Assembly: GCF_023078275.1 (NCBI RefSeq)
Contig: NC_062982.1
Coordinates: forward strand, 9,188,501 to 9,252,500
DNA from: Leguminivora glycinivorella
Lineage: Eukaryota; Arthropoda; Insecta; Lepidoptera; Tortricidae
Length of the DNA stretch: 64,000 bases
Reading direction: 5' to 3'
Below the pieces are notes generated by a model. That model saw only the letters and a list, made by a program, of their open reading frames with translations. It did no database searches and was not told the DNA's origin. The first letter of the stretch is position 1. Each line of letters starts with the position of its first letter. Of this stretch, positions 11,514 to 21,803 are shown one piece after another. The position numbers and the translations under genes are program-made.

Positions 11514-14500
11514 ATGTCTACCCAAAAGCTAACGAAATGGTTACCTTCCGCCTTGAAAAAGTTTCGAGCGAACAGACGACCCATCGATTTGGTTGGTCAC
11601 AATGTGCTGGGCATTGAAGACCTGATGCAACGAGAAAAGGTAAAAGGAATACGTAAGCAGTAGGTACTTAATAAAGATTAGATACTTGTAGTAAGTAGTA
11701 AGGCAGAACACAGACAAATCTTGCTCAGCGCGCAGCGTCTCTAGTAAGTCACCTAGCGACTAGATTCGTAAAAGGCTTGCGTCCATCGAAGTAAATAAAC
11801 GTGTTTGATTTTTACAAGCTTTTATTCTACTTGCCTTGTTTGTATGTTAGTGTGCGTCAAAACGTAGAAGCTAAATTTGACCCACTTCCCGGTTTCCGAT
11901 TGAGCTGAAATTTTGCACACATATGTAAATCACGTGACAATGTAATATTATGGTATCATGGAGCTGATCTGATGATGGATCAGAAAGGTGGTCATAGGAA
12001 CTCTGTCATGAAACATCGTATCCCCATCGAGTAAGAGGTTTTTAGAAACGTCTCGGAGAGCAGCACTGTTGAAAGAAAGGCAATAAAAGCTTGTGCCAAA
12101 AATGTCATTTTTGCAAAAAACTTATTTGGGTACAGTTGAGTTCATAAATATGTGTACATTTTTACCGTATTGCAACGAGTTAAGGTGAAGAAATGTACAC
12201 ATATTTATGAACTCGACTGTATATACTGCAAGCCACTAGGTCTTATAGTAGGTATATAAGATTGGCGAGCCGGGATCTTAGTAGGCATAACCTAGCTAAG
12301 TTGATCCAAAAAAAATCTTAACTAATTTTGAAGCATGTGCCCGATTCTGATATTAAACCTGGTTATGGTTTTGATAAGAAGGCTTACGCTGATAAGAGCT
12401 CGCAAAATAACGTGAACGTGGATGAGTGTAGCTAATATGACGCGCGTCAATCAACAAAAAAAATATTAAAAGGTGATGTAGTCCGTAAAAGGTATTCCAG
12501 CTCGTGTCTGGTCCATGACGTCCATGACACATGTCATTGTTTAAAAAATGTATGTTACGAACAGAATAGGCCGTGAGCCTTTGTTATTTAATCAGAGACA
12601 AAATAATAAAAAACAATTATTATATCAAAAACATATTGAATCTGTGTTTCAGATCAGCAAGATCCTTATCGAGCCAATGGCAGTAGACCAACATCACCAA
12701 GCAGTACAAATACTTAAAGAGCATTACCTGAGAGAGCATGTTCTCATCCGTGCACATGGCATGAATGTGATGCATGACAATGCGCTTGATGAGTACCTCT
12801 ACAATCTACTTAGGCAGGGTTCGTAGTATATTTAAAATAGGTCCTAAGATACAGGCAAGGAATAAAAAAAACCGGCCAAGAGCGTGTCGGGCCACGCTCA
12901 GTGTAGGGTTCCGTAGTTTTCCGTATTTTTCTCAAAAACTACTGAACCTATCAAGTTCAAAATAATTTTCCTAGAAAGTCTTTATAAAGTTCTACTTTTG
13001 TGATTTTTTTCATATTTTTTAAACATATGGTTCAAAAGTTAGAGGGGGGCGGACGCACTTTTATTTTTTCCTTTAGAAGTGATTATTTCCGAAAATATTA
13101 ATATTATCAAAAAACCATCTTAGTAATCCCGTATTAATTTTTAAATACCTATCCAACAATATATCACACGTTGGGGTTAGAATGAAAAAAAAATTTTAGC
13201 CCCCACTTTACATGTAGGGCAGTGTACCCTAATAAAACATTTTTTTTCCATTTTTTATTTCTGCACTTTGTCGGCGTGATTGATATACATATTGGCACCA
13301 AATTTCAGCTTTCTAGTGCTAACGGTTACTGAGATTATCCGCGGACGGACGGACGGACGGACAGACAGACATGGCGAAACTATAAGGGTTCCTAGCGGGC
13401 AATTATGGTCGCTCGATAAATGATAAAACATCAGGCCGTCCCTATCGCACTATTTGTAAGTGCGATAGGGACGGCCCGATGTTTTATCATTTATCGCGCG
13501 ACCATGATTGCCCTGCTGGTTGACTACGGAACCCTAAAAATGCTAAAGGGACTAACACGTAGACTAAGTGCGTTTTCACATTATCCGATCCGATATCGCA
13601 TGTAGAAAGGATTTCAAAGATGGCTTCAATATATGGGATATCGGCCCAATCTGTTGAGCTCTGGCAGCCTTATACTCACCGGCAAGAACACAACACGATG
13701 AGTAGGGTCTAGTGCTATTTGGCTGTGGTCTTCTGTAAGGCGGATTTGAAGTCAAACCTTCTTCAACCTAGCGTTTTCCCGGCCTAGCGCCACGGTCCGC
13801 TTTCCTGGCCCCGTAGCCAAATGGCATTTCTCCGACGCGAAACGAACACGAAATTCTGTCGCGCCAATACGCAAGAGCGATAGAGATAGAAGATATCTAC
13901 GAGCGTTTCGTTTCGTGAGCGTTTGTGCCATTCGGCTACGTACCCTGCTCAGTCTTCTCCACTTCACCTGGTCTTCGGTCTTCGCCAGGTACTATTTAAA
14001 GTTAAATGAATACAGATATTATAAGTAGATTATAACGACCATTCTAAGCTTACACGATTTACTATCATTTCAAACAGGAAACACCATATGCGCGAAAACC
14101 TATGATGGCACCCCGGTGGGCATTTGTGTGAACACCGTCAGCAATTCCGTCGACCCTAAGATTCTGAAAGACTATGCCCATTACAGACAGGTTAGTCTTT
14201 ATTTAAGGCGATACACAGGAGGGTTCAATTCTCCATACAAACGCTCTCGACTATTTCCTCCCTGGTTTTTGAAGATAGAGCAATATTTTTTTCAACACAG
14301 ATTATTATTATTTTAATCTGTGTGGAAACGTTTTGATGTTTTTGATATTTTTATTTCTAAAGACGATAGAGCCCATCAAAAATTTCCAAAAACGGCGTTA
14401 TTGATTATGGCTTAAAAGGTGTAGTTTTCAATTTTTTTTCGATAAAATTAGTTAATAATACTAGTATATTAAAGTAGAATTCCAAAATTGAAAGGGAGGT

Positions 14501-17500
14501 TCCTTTCCATTTTAGCATTTTCGCTCCTGTAGCGTCTTAAAATTATGGAAAATAGGTCAACGTTAAAGCAATCCTTAAATTCTATTACTATGAGAAGTTC
14601 CATAGACGGCTGCTGCGTGACGATGATGTGTCTGTCCACAGATGTCATATATACCATAGATCAAGCAAACGTATCTACTTAGCGTGTCAAATGAACTCAG
14701 TGAAATCCACTGAGTTGTCCGTCTTTACTCGCAGCTTGCAGCTTTCGGGCGTCAATTTTTGTAAGTTGAAGTCAACCAAAACATAAAAAATGCCTCGTTA
14801 CGTGATATTCAATTGCAACAACACAAAAATTATGAACAATCAAGAGCCTGAGACATATTTAAAATTACAGACAAGAATCAACTTCAGTACAAAATTTGAC
14901 ACGCTCGGCCCCTATACAAATATATGAATTTGTTTCTTCTATCTAAATTAAGTTCTGTGTGTCTGTCAAATGTGATTGACGCAACTGGCCCTTATTCTTA
15001 GAATGCCCGCAGAAGCATCAGTACCGATCAACTTGTAAACTATAAAATCTACAAATGAATATAGGTAGTTTACTCTATACTTATATGAATAAAAATATTT
15101 ATAAGTATTTCTATATGCGCCATCCTTTCTTTTATAAATAGGCTTACTCTTGGCCACAGACTAGTCAAAAGCAACGACGTGTGATACTAAAATAATCAGA
15201 AATGTGATATACATACAGTCTGTTCAAAAAGAGTAGAAATTTTAAAGTGGCAACATTAGGGGCATCCCTTTCAAATCAATGTGTGAGAAAACAAGACGAA
15301 AATACGATGTTGTCACTTTTTAATTTATTTATACTTTTTTTGGTCAGACTTGTAGTATGTATGTAGCCGGTGGTTTATTATCGCTTACATCCTTTTGTAC
15401 CATTTCCCACATTTCAAAACAAATCTAACCACTCTGTTTCTACAGGACCCCGCTACGAAGGAGTTCTTGAGCTTCATTGCCAAATTACAGGAGACCCCCA
15501 ACCTTTGGGACGTGTTTAAGGTCCCCAAAATATTCGAGGTGAGGTTGTATAATGTGAAACTTTTTTACTTGAAAATCCCGTAAGTACCATATTATGTGAC
15601 ACATTATCTGGGTAAAGGGACCATATTGTTGTCGATGGCGCTTACAGCGTTATGAGCAATGTTAGTGTACAAATACGACGCCGCGGGGCGTAAGCACCAT
15701 CGAAAATGAGGCAACTTTACCCAGACAACGTCACATATAAGAACATCAGCGATACGAACCGAGCGCCCACCTGGCGGGTTTATAGTACTGAATGCGTAGC
15801 ACAACAGTAAATTTGGTATCATGAAAATTACACTATTTGACTTAAAACGACTTTTCCAGATTAAAATGCTGACAGTTATCCCAAAATACCGCCGACGGGG
15901 GTTAGCCACGATGCTAGCGGAGAGTTCCAATGAGATGGCAGACACGCAGGGCTATGACGTCGTTCGGATGGACTGCATCAACCCTCACGAGTAACCACCA
16001 TATATTATTTTCTTACAACATAACCTGAAAGTTTCCATCCATGGTCATGTTTTTTTCTCTCAACCACAAACATACATAAGTCCCGAGTTGTGTCATTTGA
16101 GAAAGGAAATTTTCATTATAGGCTATGGGTCCGTACCCGTAGCCAAGGGTAGGTACAGTCAACCAATTGGAACCCTAGGTCACTCTACAACCATGTCAAA
16201 ATGACAAACAGTAAGAGATTTCTTACAATTCGATTTATAACGTCACTATGACATAGTTCTACAGTGGCCTAGGGTTCCAATTGGTTGACTGTACACTCGT
16301 AAACGCTTCATAACGTATCTTAGCTACTGGAATCTCTCTTTCTATCGCTCTTCCGTATTGGTACATCAACATCACAGACAGTTACGCATCGTATGCCAGA
16401 ACGCCTGAACGATTGTACTCTACCGGTCGCGTGATAAACGGTATCAGGACGTCCTTTACGCACTATTTCTAAGTGTGATAGGGACGCATCGATGCGATAG
16501 TTTGTCATACTAGAGTGCTACGCTGCGGCCGCAAATGTCAACGTCATCATCATTAACGTTTTTTTCAGTTACAAGATAGCGGAGCGCCTCCTCTTCCACT
16601 GCATGGCGAAGATCCCGCTAAAGGTTCTGCATGCACGCAACCAAATTGGCCACGGGTGTGTACCTACTGTGCCTATTAAACTCGATTGTGTTATCATTAC
16701 ATTATTCATCGATAAAGGTAACCTAAATACCTAAGATACCAAGTCAAAAATGTAATAAGTATTAAAATATGGGTGAGACTGCTTACTGCTTAACTAAGCG
16801 AGACTTGATCCGCTTTTTATACAGAGGCCGTGAGCTCAAGTTTAGGGCCGGTTGCATCAAACTGTCTGTCATCGTTCAAGCGTTAGTTAAATTTTATTGT
16901 ATGGGAAGTTCCATAGACGTTTGCTGTATGACGATGATGTGTCTGTCAAAAGCGGTTGATGCAACTGGCCATTAGTCTCACTCACACTACTTAAGAATAC
17001 ATTACGTCAGATGCCGAGAAAGAAGGACTTACAGATAAATAAAAAGGTTAGTTTTTTAGCCTACTTCAATGCAAGGGAGTGTAAAAGTTTCTAATGGGTT
17101 GGCAACGCGCATGTGACATTTTTTTTAGTTGCAGGCGTTCATAGGTTACGGTGACCGCTTTCCAGGCGTACCGTATGCTTGTTTGCCACCGAAGTAGTAT
17201 AAAAAAAATGTTAGAGAAAAGCACTATACGGCGAGCCGTGATAAGGGCTTACAGGCTTCATATCACTATCCTATAACCCCTTCTTTCCCGGCGTCTGACG
17301 TAATATACTATTATATCAAGCTAAACCAGAGGGCCGATTTCTGAAGCTCGGCCATTCGATTTCGTGAAATTCGTTCAATAATATCTCCACTACTAGCGAT
17401 TTAATTTCTACTAACAGAATCGAAAACGAGTGGTCATTACCGCTAGTTTTAAAATTACTAGCCTTTTTTTTCAAAAATAGCATTACTTACGTCGTTTTCA

Positions 17501-19436
17501 ACAGACTTTCGAACGGCGAATTCGTGCGTTCGAATTTCAAAAATCGATCCCCAGATCATTTGATGTTACAGCGATCATTACACACCCGTCGGTTACGTAC
17601 GGGTGTACGTTGGCGCGCGCTCGCGCGACCATCCTGACTCCGAGCTCAAGAAGAAACGCAGGTACATACCGTAGTTACTTCGAGGCGTGCCTGGCTCCGG
17701 AGCCGAATAGCATTTCTGCGACGCCAGACGCCGCAGAAATGCAGTCTGGCTCTGTCGCGCAATAGCGATAGATTTGACAGAAATGCCATTCGGCTACGGG
17801 GCCCGCGTACAGTCAGCCAAAAAAGTGGTTTACCACTTTTCGACCTTATGTGTTTAAAATAGAGTCGAAAAGTGGTAGCTTTCTTAGCTGACTGTACCTA
17901 TGCATGGTCGCGCGATAAATGATAAAACATCTGGCCGTGCCCATCGCACTTACAAATAGTGCGATAGGGACGACCTGGGCCCCATTTCTCGAAGTTACAA
18001 GTTACAATTTACAATTGGAGAGAGACTTCCGCTTGTAAAACTTGTAACTTTCAGTTTTGAGAAAAGGGCCCCTGATGTTTTATCATTTATCACGCGACCA
18101 TGCTTGCCTGCCTGTTCGTGATCAGGCAAGCAAGCATGGTTGAGCGATAAATGATAAAACATCAGGCCGTCCCTATCACACTATTTTTAAGTGCCATGTG
18201 TGACCATGCTTGCCTACCAGGTTTCCATGACCACTCGCTCGATAACTTCGTAATTACAGTGGTAAATGGCCATGAGTATGAGGTAGAGGTATGTAACTGT
18301 GAGGCGATGGCTGAATTTTCATTTTTTGTACATGTTTTGGTGGGTCCGATTCCTCAACCCAGCAACAAAGCGTCAGCTGACGCTAATGAGGGTTAATTAT
18401 TCAATCGTTAACCTAACCCTTAAAAAATGCATGACCTTGACAAAGATTTATTCAAATTTGAATTTTGGTATGCTGTCAATAAAATCAAAAATACATGATG
18501 CATATCAGCAGTTCTCGAAAAGTTTGTACAAAAATTAAGAAAAAAGTTAGATTTGTTTTTATTATTCTTATTTTGTTAGTGTACCAAGTTTTTTTGATGA
18601 ACTGAGATTTTAGTAAGTTTTATTTCGTCATTAAGGTTCTCTAGTATCTATATTTTCTTAATTATAACAATTATCCTGTATATATCTTACGAAAGTCGAC
18701 TTATATTACTAAATGTTGGTAACAAAATAGGATCAATTAAAATTTGCAGATATTTGTTTCTGAGTCATGGATGTTTTCTATGTATATAAAGTATTTGTAT
18801 ATTATATATATCGTTGTCTGAGTACCCACAACACAAGCATTCTTGAGCTTACCGTGGGACTCGGTCAATCTGTGTAAGAATGTCCTGTAATATTTATTTA
18901 TTTGCTAACGTGGCTATGTACAAAGTATTCGGGAACTGCTCATATACCTATACATCACTATGCATTTAAGGGTTAACCACCATCCGAAGTATCACGCAGT
19001 GGAGACGATGGTTGGCGTTTGGCCCGCGGTCTTTTAGGAATAGTGCCATATTTATTTAGGTGCTATGATTGATAATTCTAACAGTGTTTTTTGTTTTTTT
19101 TTTTGCTTGTGTCGAAATTCTATACTGTCTTGAGTTAAGTTGGGTTATTTTTAACCACCGACGCAAAGACGACGGAGTGTTAGAAGTTTGACGTGTCTGT
19201 CTGTCTGTGTGTGTGTCTGTCTATGGCATCGTAGCTCCCGAACGGATGAACTGGTTTTGATTTAGTTTTTTTTTGTTTGAAAGCTGAATTAGTCGGGAGT
19301 GTTCTTATCCATGTTTCATGAAAAGCGGTCCACTATGTCTGGAGTTTTTTTTTTCAAAATTTTAATTTTGTGGTTAGGTTATAATGTAGGTATATTTTAT
19401 TTTATTTTCAGGGAACTGGAGAGCCTCGTCGAGTAG
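11514..19436 (+). CDS. GNAT-family N-acetyltransferase (AANAT-like), 7 exons
   Basis: Exons: 11514-11639, 12653-12818, 14078-14190, 15446-15538, 15860-15990, 16569-16655 and 19412-19436. All junctions are GT-AG with consistent phases, giving 246 aa. The start ATG (11514) has an in-frame TAG 15 nt upstream. The acetyl-CoA pyrophosphate loop (motif A) is in exon 5: LTVIPKYRRRGLATML, with the R/Q-x-x-G-x-G/A signature as RRRGLA at residues 177-182. The preceding strand (GTPVGICVNTVSN, exon 3) and the following segment (YDVVRMDCINPHDYKIAERL) fit the GNAT fold. Length and layout resemble the insect arylalkylamine N-acetyltransferase-like group, which acetylates amines in the cytosol. The substrate cannot be told from sequence. 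The exon 2 donor (GTTCGT) is weak. The last exon adds only 8 codons beyond a 2.75-kb repeat-filled intron but is supported by a poly(A) signal. Without it the frame would run on into the intron. Confidence 0.85.
12131..12222. mobile_element. TA-flanked hairpin MITE
   Basis: Inverted arms CAGTTGAGTTCATAAATATG / CATATTTATGAACTCGACTG surround a 30-bp loop and are bordered by TA. It lies in intron 1 of the acetyltransferase gene. Confidence 0.85.
12863..13540 (+). repeat. Lepidopteran 0.55-kb dispersed repeat, interrupted
   Basis: It runs from AACCGGCCAAGAGCGTGTCG through a (GGAC)n microsatellite (13341-13365) to GACATGGCGAAACTATAAGG. A near-complete inverted copy lies at 49480-50046 and a terminal fragment at 28260-28335. 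Comparison with 49480-50046 shows that the hairpin at 13395-13517 sits inside the terminal sequence of this copy (GGTTCCTAG | TTGACTACGGAACC). Confidence 0.85.
13395..13517. mobile_element. Hairpin MITE (GATAAAACATCAGGCC family)
   Basis: A nearly perfect palindrome. The arms read GGGCAATTATGGTCGCTCG and, reversed, GGGCAATCATGGTCGCGCG, continuing through GATAAATGATAAAACATC to the apex at CACTATTTGTAAGTG. It is inserted into the repeat at 12863-13540. Confidence 0.9.
13568..13656. repeat. Half of a CCGATATCGG hairpin MITE
   Basis: GTTTTCACATTATCCGATCC and ATATGGGATATCGGCCC match the 5' half and the centre of the hairpins at 20459-20599 and 21239-21376. The distal arm is missing. Confidence 0.7.
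13805..13947. repeat. Inverted repeat with GTAGCCRAATG arms
   Basis: Arms CGTAGCCAAATGGCATTT and GTGCCATTCGGCTACG surround CGCGCCAATACGCAAGAGCG. Related copies: 17694-17803, 22206-22335 (partial) and 22592-22723. Confidence 0.7.
14545..15001. repeat. GGCC-type MITE split by a second repeat
   Basis: AAGTTCCATAGACGGCTGCT to GTGTCTGTC (about 14592-14637) and TCTGTCAAATGTGATTGACG to GGCCCTTA (about 14957-14998) are the middle and end of the MITE intact at 16843-16973. About 310 bp lies between them. The distal part of that insert (14790-14955) matches 19677-19855 in inverted orientation. Confidence 0.6.
15214..15354. mobile_element. TIR element with CAGTCTGTTC / CAGACTTGTA ends
   Basis: The left end TACAGTCTGTTCAAAAAG and the right end TTTTTTTGGTCAGACTTGTA are imperfect inverted repeats. 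Inside, TGGCAACAT pairs with ATGTTGTCA. It lies in intron 3 of the acetyltransferase gene. Confidence 0.65.
15598..15736. mobile_element. TIR MITE (TATCTGGGTAAAGGGACC)
   Basis: The left arm TTATCTGGGTAAAGGGACC pairs with the right arm (TTTACCCAGACAACGTCAC), with GATGGCGCTTAC / GTAAGCACCATC inside. A second copy is at 31021-31162. It lies in intron 4 of the acetyltransferase gene. Confidence 0.8.
16154..16292. mobile_element. TIR MITE (TACAGTCAACCAATTGGAA)
   Basis: The arms TACAGTCAACCAATTGGAAC and their reverse complement bound about 140 bp. A second, slightly shorter copy is at 33615-33733. It lies in intron 5 of the acetyltransferase gene. Confidence 0.85.
16385..16508. repeat. Degenerate hairpin repeat
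   Basis: GGTCGCGTGATAAACGGTAT, GGACGTCC and CACTATTTCTAAGTGTGATA recall the GATAAAACATCAGGCC hairpins but are strongly diverged. It lies in intron 5 of the acetyltransferase gene. Confidence 0.45.
16843..16973. mobile_element. Intact GGCC-type MITE
   Basis: Ends AGGGCCGGTTGCATCAA and TTGATGCAACTGGCCAT are inverted repeats, with CTGTCTGTCATCG / GTGTCTGTCA inside. This copy is the reference for the split copies at 431-4117 and 14545-15001. It lies in intron 6 of the acetyltransferase gene. Confidence 0.85.
17694..17803. repeat. GTAGCCRAATG inverted repeat
   Basis: CGGAGCCGAATAGCATTTCT and AGAAATGCCATTCGGCTACG pair as inverted arms around an AATAGCGATAG core. Same family as 13805-13947. Confidence 0.65.
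17808..17896. mobile_element. Small TA-flanked hairpin MITE
   Basis: TACAGTCAGCCAAAAAAGTG and CTTTCTTAGCTGACTGTA form arms, with two internal CCACTTTTCGAC blocks in opposite orientation. Confidence 0.8.
17900..18215. mobile_element. Two hairpin MITEs, the first with a nested inverted repeat
   Basis: First copy: GCATGGTCGCGCGATAAATG (about 17902) to its inverted arm ending near 18113. A separate inverted repeat (GGGCCCCATTTCTCGAAG ... GAGAAAAGGGCCCC, 17977-18071) is inserted in the right arm. Second copy: 18122-18215, from AAGCATGGTTGAGCGATAAA to GTGTGACCATGCTTGCC, whose right arm is largely deleted. Confidence 0.75.
18505..18942. mobile_element. TIR MITE carrying a nested SINE fragment
   Basis: The left end CAGCAGTTCTCGAAAAGTTT and the right end (ATTCGGGAACTGCTC) are inverted repeats flanked by TA (18503-18504 and 18943-18944). 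The uninterrupted copy at 46136-46415 (280 bp) shows that about 155 bp (18750-18906) is extra. The extra part is the tail of a SINE ending in ATATTTATTTATTT. Confidence 0.8.
18750..18906 (+). mobile_element. SINE tail fragment
   Basis: TTTGTTTCTGAGTCATGGAT, ATGTTTTCTATGTATATA and the 3' end GTAAGAATGTCC then an AT-rich tail match the SINE at 40540-40795 (read on minus) and the split SINE at 62941-63990. The tRNA-like head is missing. Confidence 0.7.
19120..19385 (+). repeat. Dispersed repeat, inverted copy at 41025-41240
   Basis: Shared blocks include GACGTGTCTGTCTGTCTG, ATCGTAGCTCCCGAACGGAT, AGTCGGGAGTGTTCTTATCC and TTTCATGAAAAGCGGTCCAC. It ends just before the last exon of the acetyltransferase gene. 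Confidence 0.75.
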
Positions 19437-19482
19437 CTATAGATTGTGGAATATTTATGAGTGATCGGTTCAATGGGTAGTT

Positions 19483-19488
19483 AATAAA
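19483..19488 (+). terminator. Poly(A) signal of the acetyltransferase gene
   Basis: AATAAA lies 47 nt after the stop codon in the proposed last exon and supports that exon as the true 3' end. Confidence 0.7.
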
Positions 19489-19676
19489 GTAACGAAACTC
19501 GTATGCAACTTACATCGTCAATATTAGACACTAGCAGAGATCTGTGCCATGCGTCGACGTTAAATGTTAAAGTAGAAATTTATAATTTGGATGTTACCTA
19601 TATTAAACACTATGGCAGCATATCTTTTGAAGTTTTACTGTGTAGTACTATACTGCTGAATTAAGACAGGTTTTAA

Positions 19677-19855
19677 CTAGTATAGTCACAGAATTAGATT
19701 TAGAAGAAACAAGTTCATCTATTTGTATGGCGGCCGAGCGTGTCAGATTTTGTACTGAAGTTGTTACTTGCCTGTGATTTTAAATATGTCTCAGGCCCTT
19801 GAGTGTTAATAACTATTGTGTTATTGCTATTAAATATCACGTAACGAGGTATTTT
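19677..19855 (-). repeat. Dispersed repeat, inverted copy at 14790-14955
   Basis: Shared blocks on opposite strands: CCTCGTTACGTGATATT, GCCTGAGACATATTTAAAAT, ACTTCAGTACAAAAT and GACACGCTCGGCC. The family is unknown. Confidence 0.7.
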
Positions 19856-20310
19856 TAACCGACTTCAAAAAAGGAGGAGGTTCTCAATTCGACTGAATGT
19901 TTTTTTTTTCTTTTGTATGTATGTTACTCGATATCTCCGAGAATCATGGACCGATTTTCAATTTTTTTTTTAATCGGTCAGGTATAACCCTGAGATGGTC
20001 CCATTGGCACCAAGTCGGGGTCTGATGATGGGATCTTGGAGAAATCGAGGGAACTCTTCAAATGTTATAGGCACATCTAATGTTTTTAGTGTATAATTTT
20101 TCAAAGGTACACCAGTATTTACGCCTGATGGTAATAATTTTATGTGGCTGAGCTGATGATGGAAGGTCAACTCCTCAATGGTTAGGAGTTAAAGGATAAT
20201 TATTTCACTACTGTACATATATTCGGACTGATACATATAATATCAATATAAGGAACCACTAAAAATCAACAAATAAATAAACTTTAAACAAAAAAAAAAC
20301 CGCCTTCAAA
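19856..20310 (+). repeat. ACCGACTTCAAAAAAGG-type lepidopteran repeat
   Basis: It begins ACCGACTTCAAAAAAGGAGG and ends AAAACCGCCTTCAAAA, an inverted match. Contains CTCGATATCTCCGAGAATCA. A related inverted element with a tandem core is at 43297-43982. Confidence 0.75.
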
Positions 20311-20458
20311 AATAAGCACGTTACAAAACACGGAAAAACTAAAAAGCAAAAAATAATAAACCTTTGAATTTAGATTTCTTATAGGATTGCAATAATCTAA
20401 ACATCCAAATTATAAACAAATCAATTATTTTTGGAGTCGGGGCCAGCCTGCGTATGGT

Positions 20459-20599
20459 TAGGCCGTTTTCACATTATCCGATCCGATATCGGATGTCGGA
20501 AGGATATTTCAATAGAAAAAATCCAAGATGGCGCCTGTAATGTATGGGATATCGGTCCGACATCCGATATCGGATCGGATAATGTGAAAACGCACTTAG
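20459..20599. mobile_element. CCGATATCGG hairpin MITE
   Basis: GTTTTCACATTATCCGATCC followed by GATATCGGATGTCGGAAGG pairs with its reverse complement at 20543-20593. The centre contains CAAGATGGCGCC. Copies: 21239-21376, 24549-24689, 33765-33902 and half a copy at 13568-13656. Confidence 0.9.
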
Positions 20600-21191
20600 G
20601 TGGGGCAAACAGGAAATAGCAAGGCGACGAACAGGTCTGGTACCGACTACAAAAATAATTGATTTGTTTTATAATTTGAGTTATTTCCCAAGATTCCCAA
20701 GTGACAGCGTTAAACGTTTAACGTTCAGTGTTGCCAGCTCGAATTTCGAAATACCCCATTCCTATTTTAATTTCCTAAGTACGAAGTTTCACTTTTTTCC
20801 GCGAGGTGGGATTCCCACGCACTATTTTTTATGTACATAATTCTAAAATACCAGTAAGCTGATAAAAGCAGGTTACTTTCCGTTCATGGGGTCTCGGATA
20901 AGGGTATAATTGATATCAATGCATGCATGCATGATATACCTACAATTTATACATATATGTATGTGTGTTTGCCGTGTGGTGACGGGTTAAGAATTTCACC
21001 ACCCCCTTTCTTCCCGTGGGTGTCGTAGAAGTCGACTGTGGGATATGGGTTAAATGTGGAGTAGGCGAGAGGCTGGCAACCTGTCACTGCAATGTCACAA
21101 TTTGGATTTCTTTCCACCCCTTTTTGCCAAGAGTGGCACTGAAACTTAGTTCATGTGCTCTGCCTACCCCTTTATGGGATACAGGCGTGAT

Positions 21192-21196
<5 letters not shown>

Positions 21197-21223
<27 letters not shown>

Positions 21224-21230
21224 TGTATCT
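21197..21230. repeat. (ATGT)n microsatellite
   Basis: About eight ATGT units in a row. Confidence 0.9.
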
Positions 21231-21238
21231 ATCCAAAT

Positions 21239-21376
21239 TAGGCCGTTTTCACATTATCCGATCCGATATCGGATGTCGGAAGGATTTCAATAGAAAAAAT
21301 CCAAGATGGCGCCCGTAATGTATGGGATATCGGTCCGACATCCGATATCGGATCGGATAATGTGAAAACGCACTTA
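21239..21376. mobile_element. CCGATATCGG hairpin MITE, second copy
   Basis: Almost identical to 20459-20599, including the central CAAGATGGCGCC. The high similarity suggests recent spread. Confidence 0.9.
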
Positions 21377-21410
21377 CGCTTAGTCATCTCATATATTTAT
21401 ATGAAACTAG

Positions 21411-21592
21411 CTTTTGCCCGCGGCTTCGCTTGCGCGTTAGAAAGAGACAAAGTACCTAGCCTATGTCACTCTCCACCCCTTCAACTATCTTCACTTAAAA
21501 AAATCACGTCAATTCGTCGCTCCGTTTTGCCGTGAAAGACGGACAAACAAACAAACACACACACTTTCCCATTTATAATATTAGTGTGGATG
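21411..21592 (-). repeat. CTAGCTTTTGCCCGCGGC dispersed repeat
   Basis: Runs from CTAGCTTTTGCCCGCGGC to CCCATTTATAATATTAGTGT, with TTTGCCGTGAAAGACGGACA inside. Other copies: 33242-33492 and 35727-35967 (same orientation); 37166-37261 with 40477-40547, 41492-41672, 41890-42152 and 56331-56513 (opposite orientation). It is very common in lepidopteran DNA as I recall; the class is unsettled. Confidence 0.8.
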
Positions 21593-21803
21593 ACAATTAA
21601 GCGCGAAAATTACTCTCTACTAGTGGTAAAACTACCTAATTAAAACGAATAAAAAACTGGTAGGTTAACCATACATTATTCAACTCTTTTTAATAGCTAA
21701 TTAAACTGATTCATTAAGAAGCTTATCTTATTCCAGATAAATTAAATTGTCAATCTCACCACAGATTACTCATTACCAGCTCCGATTTGTGCTCATTTAG
21801 GCT

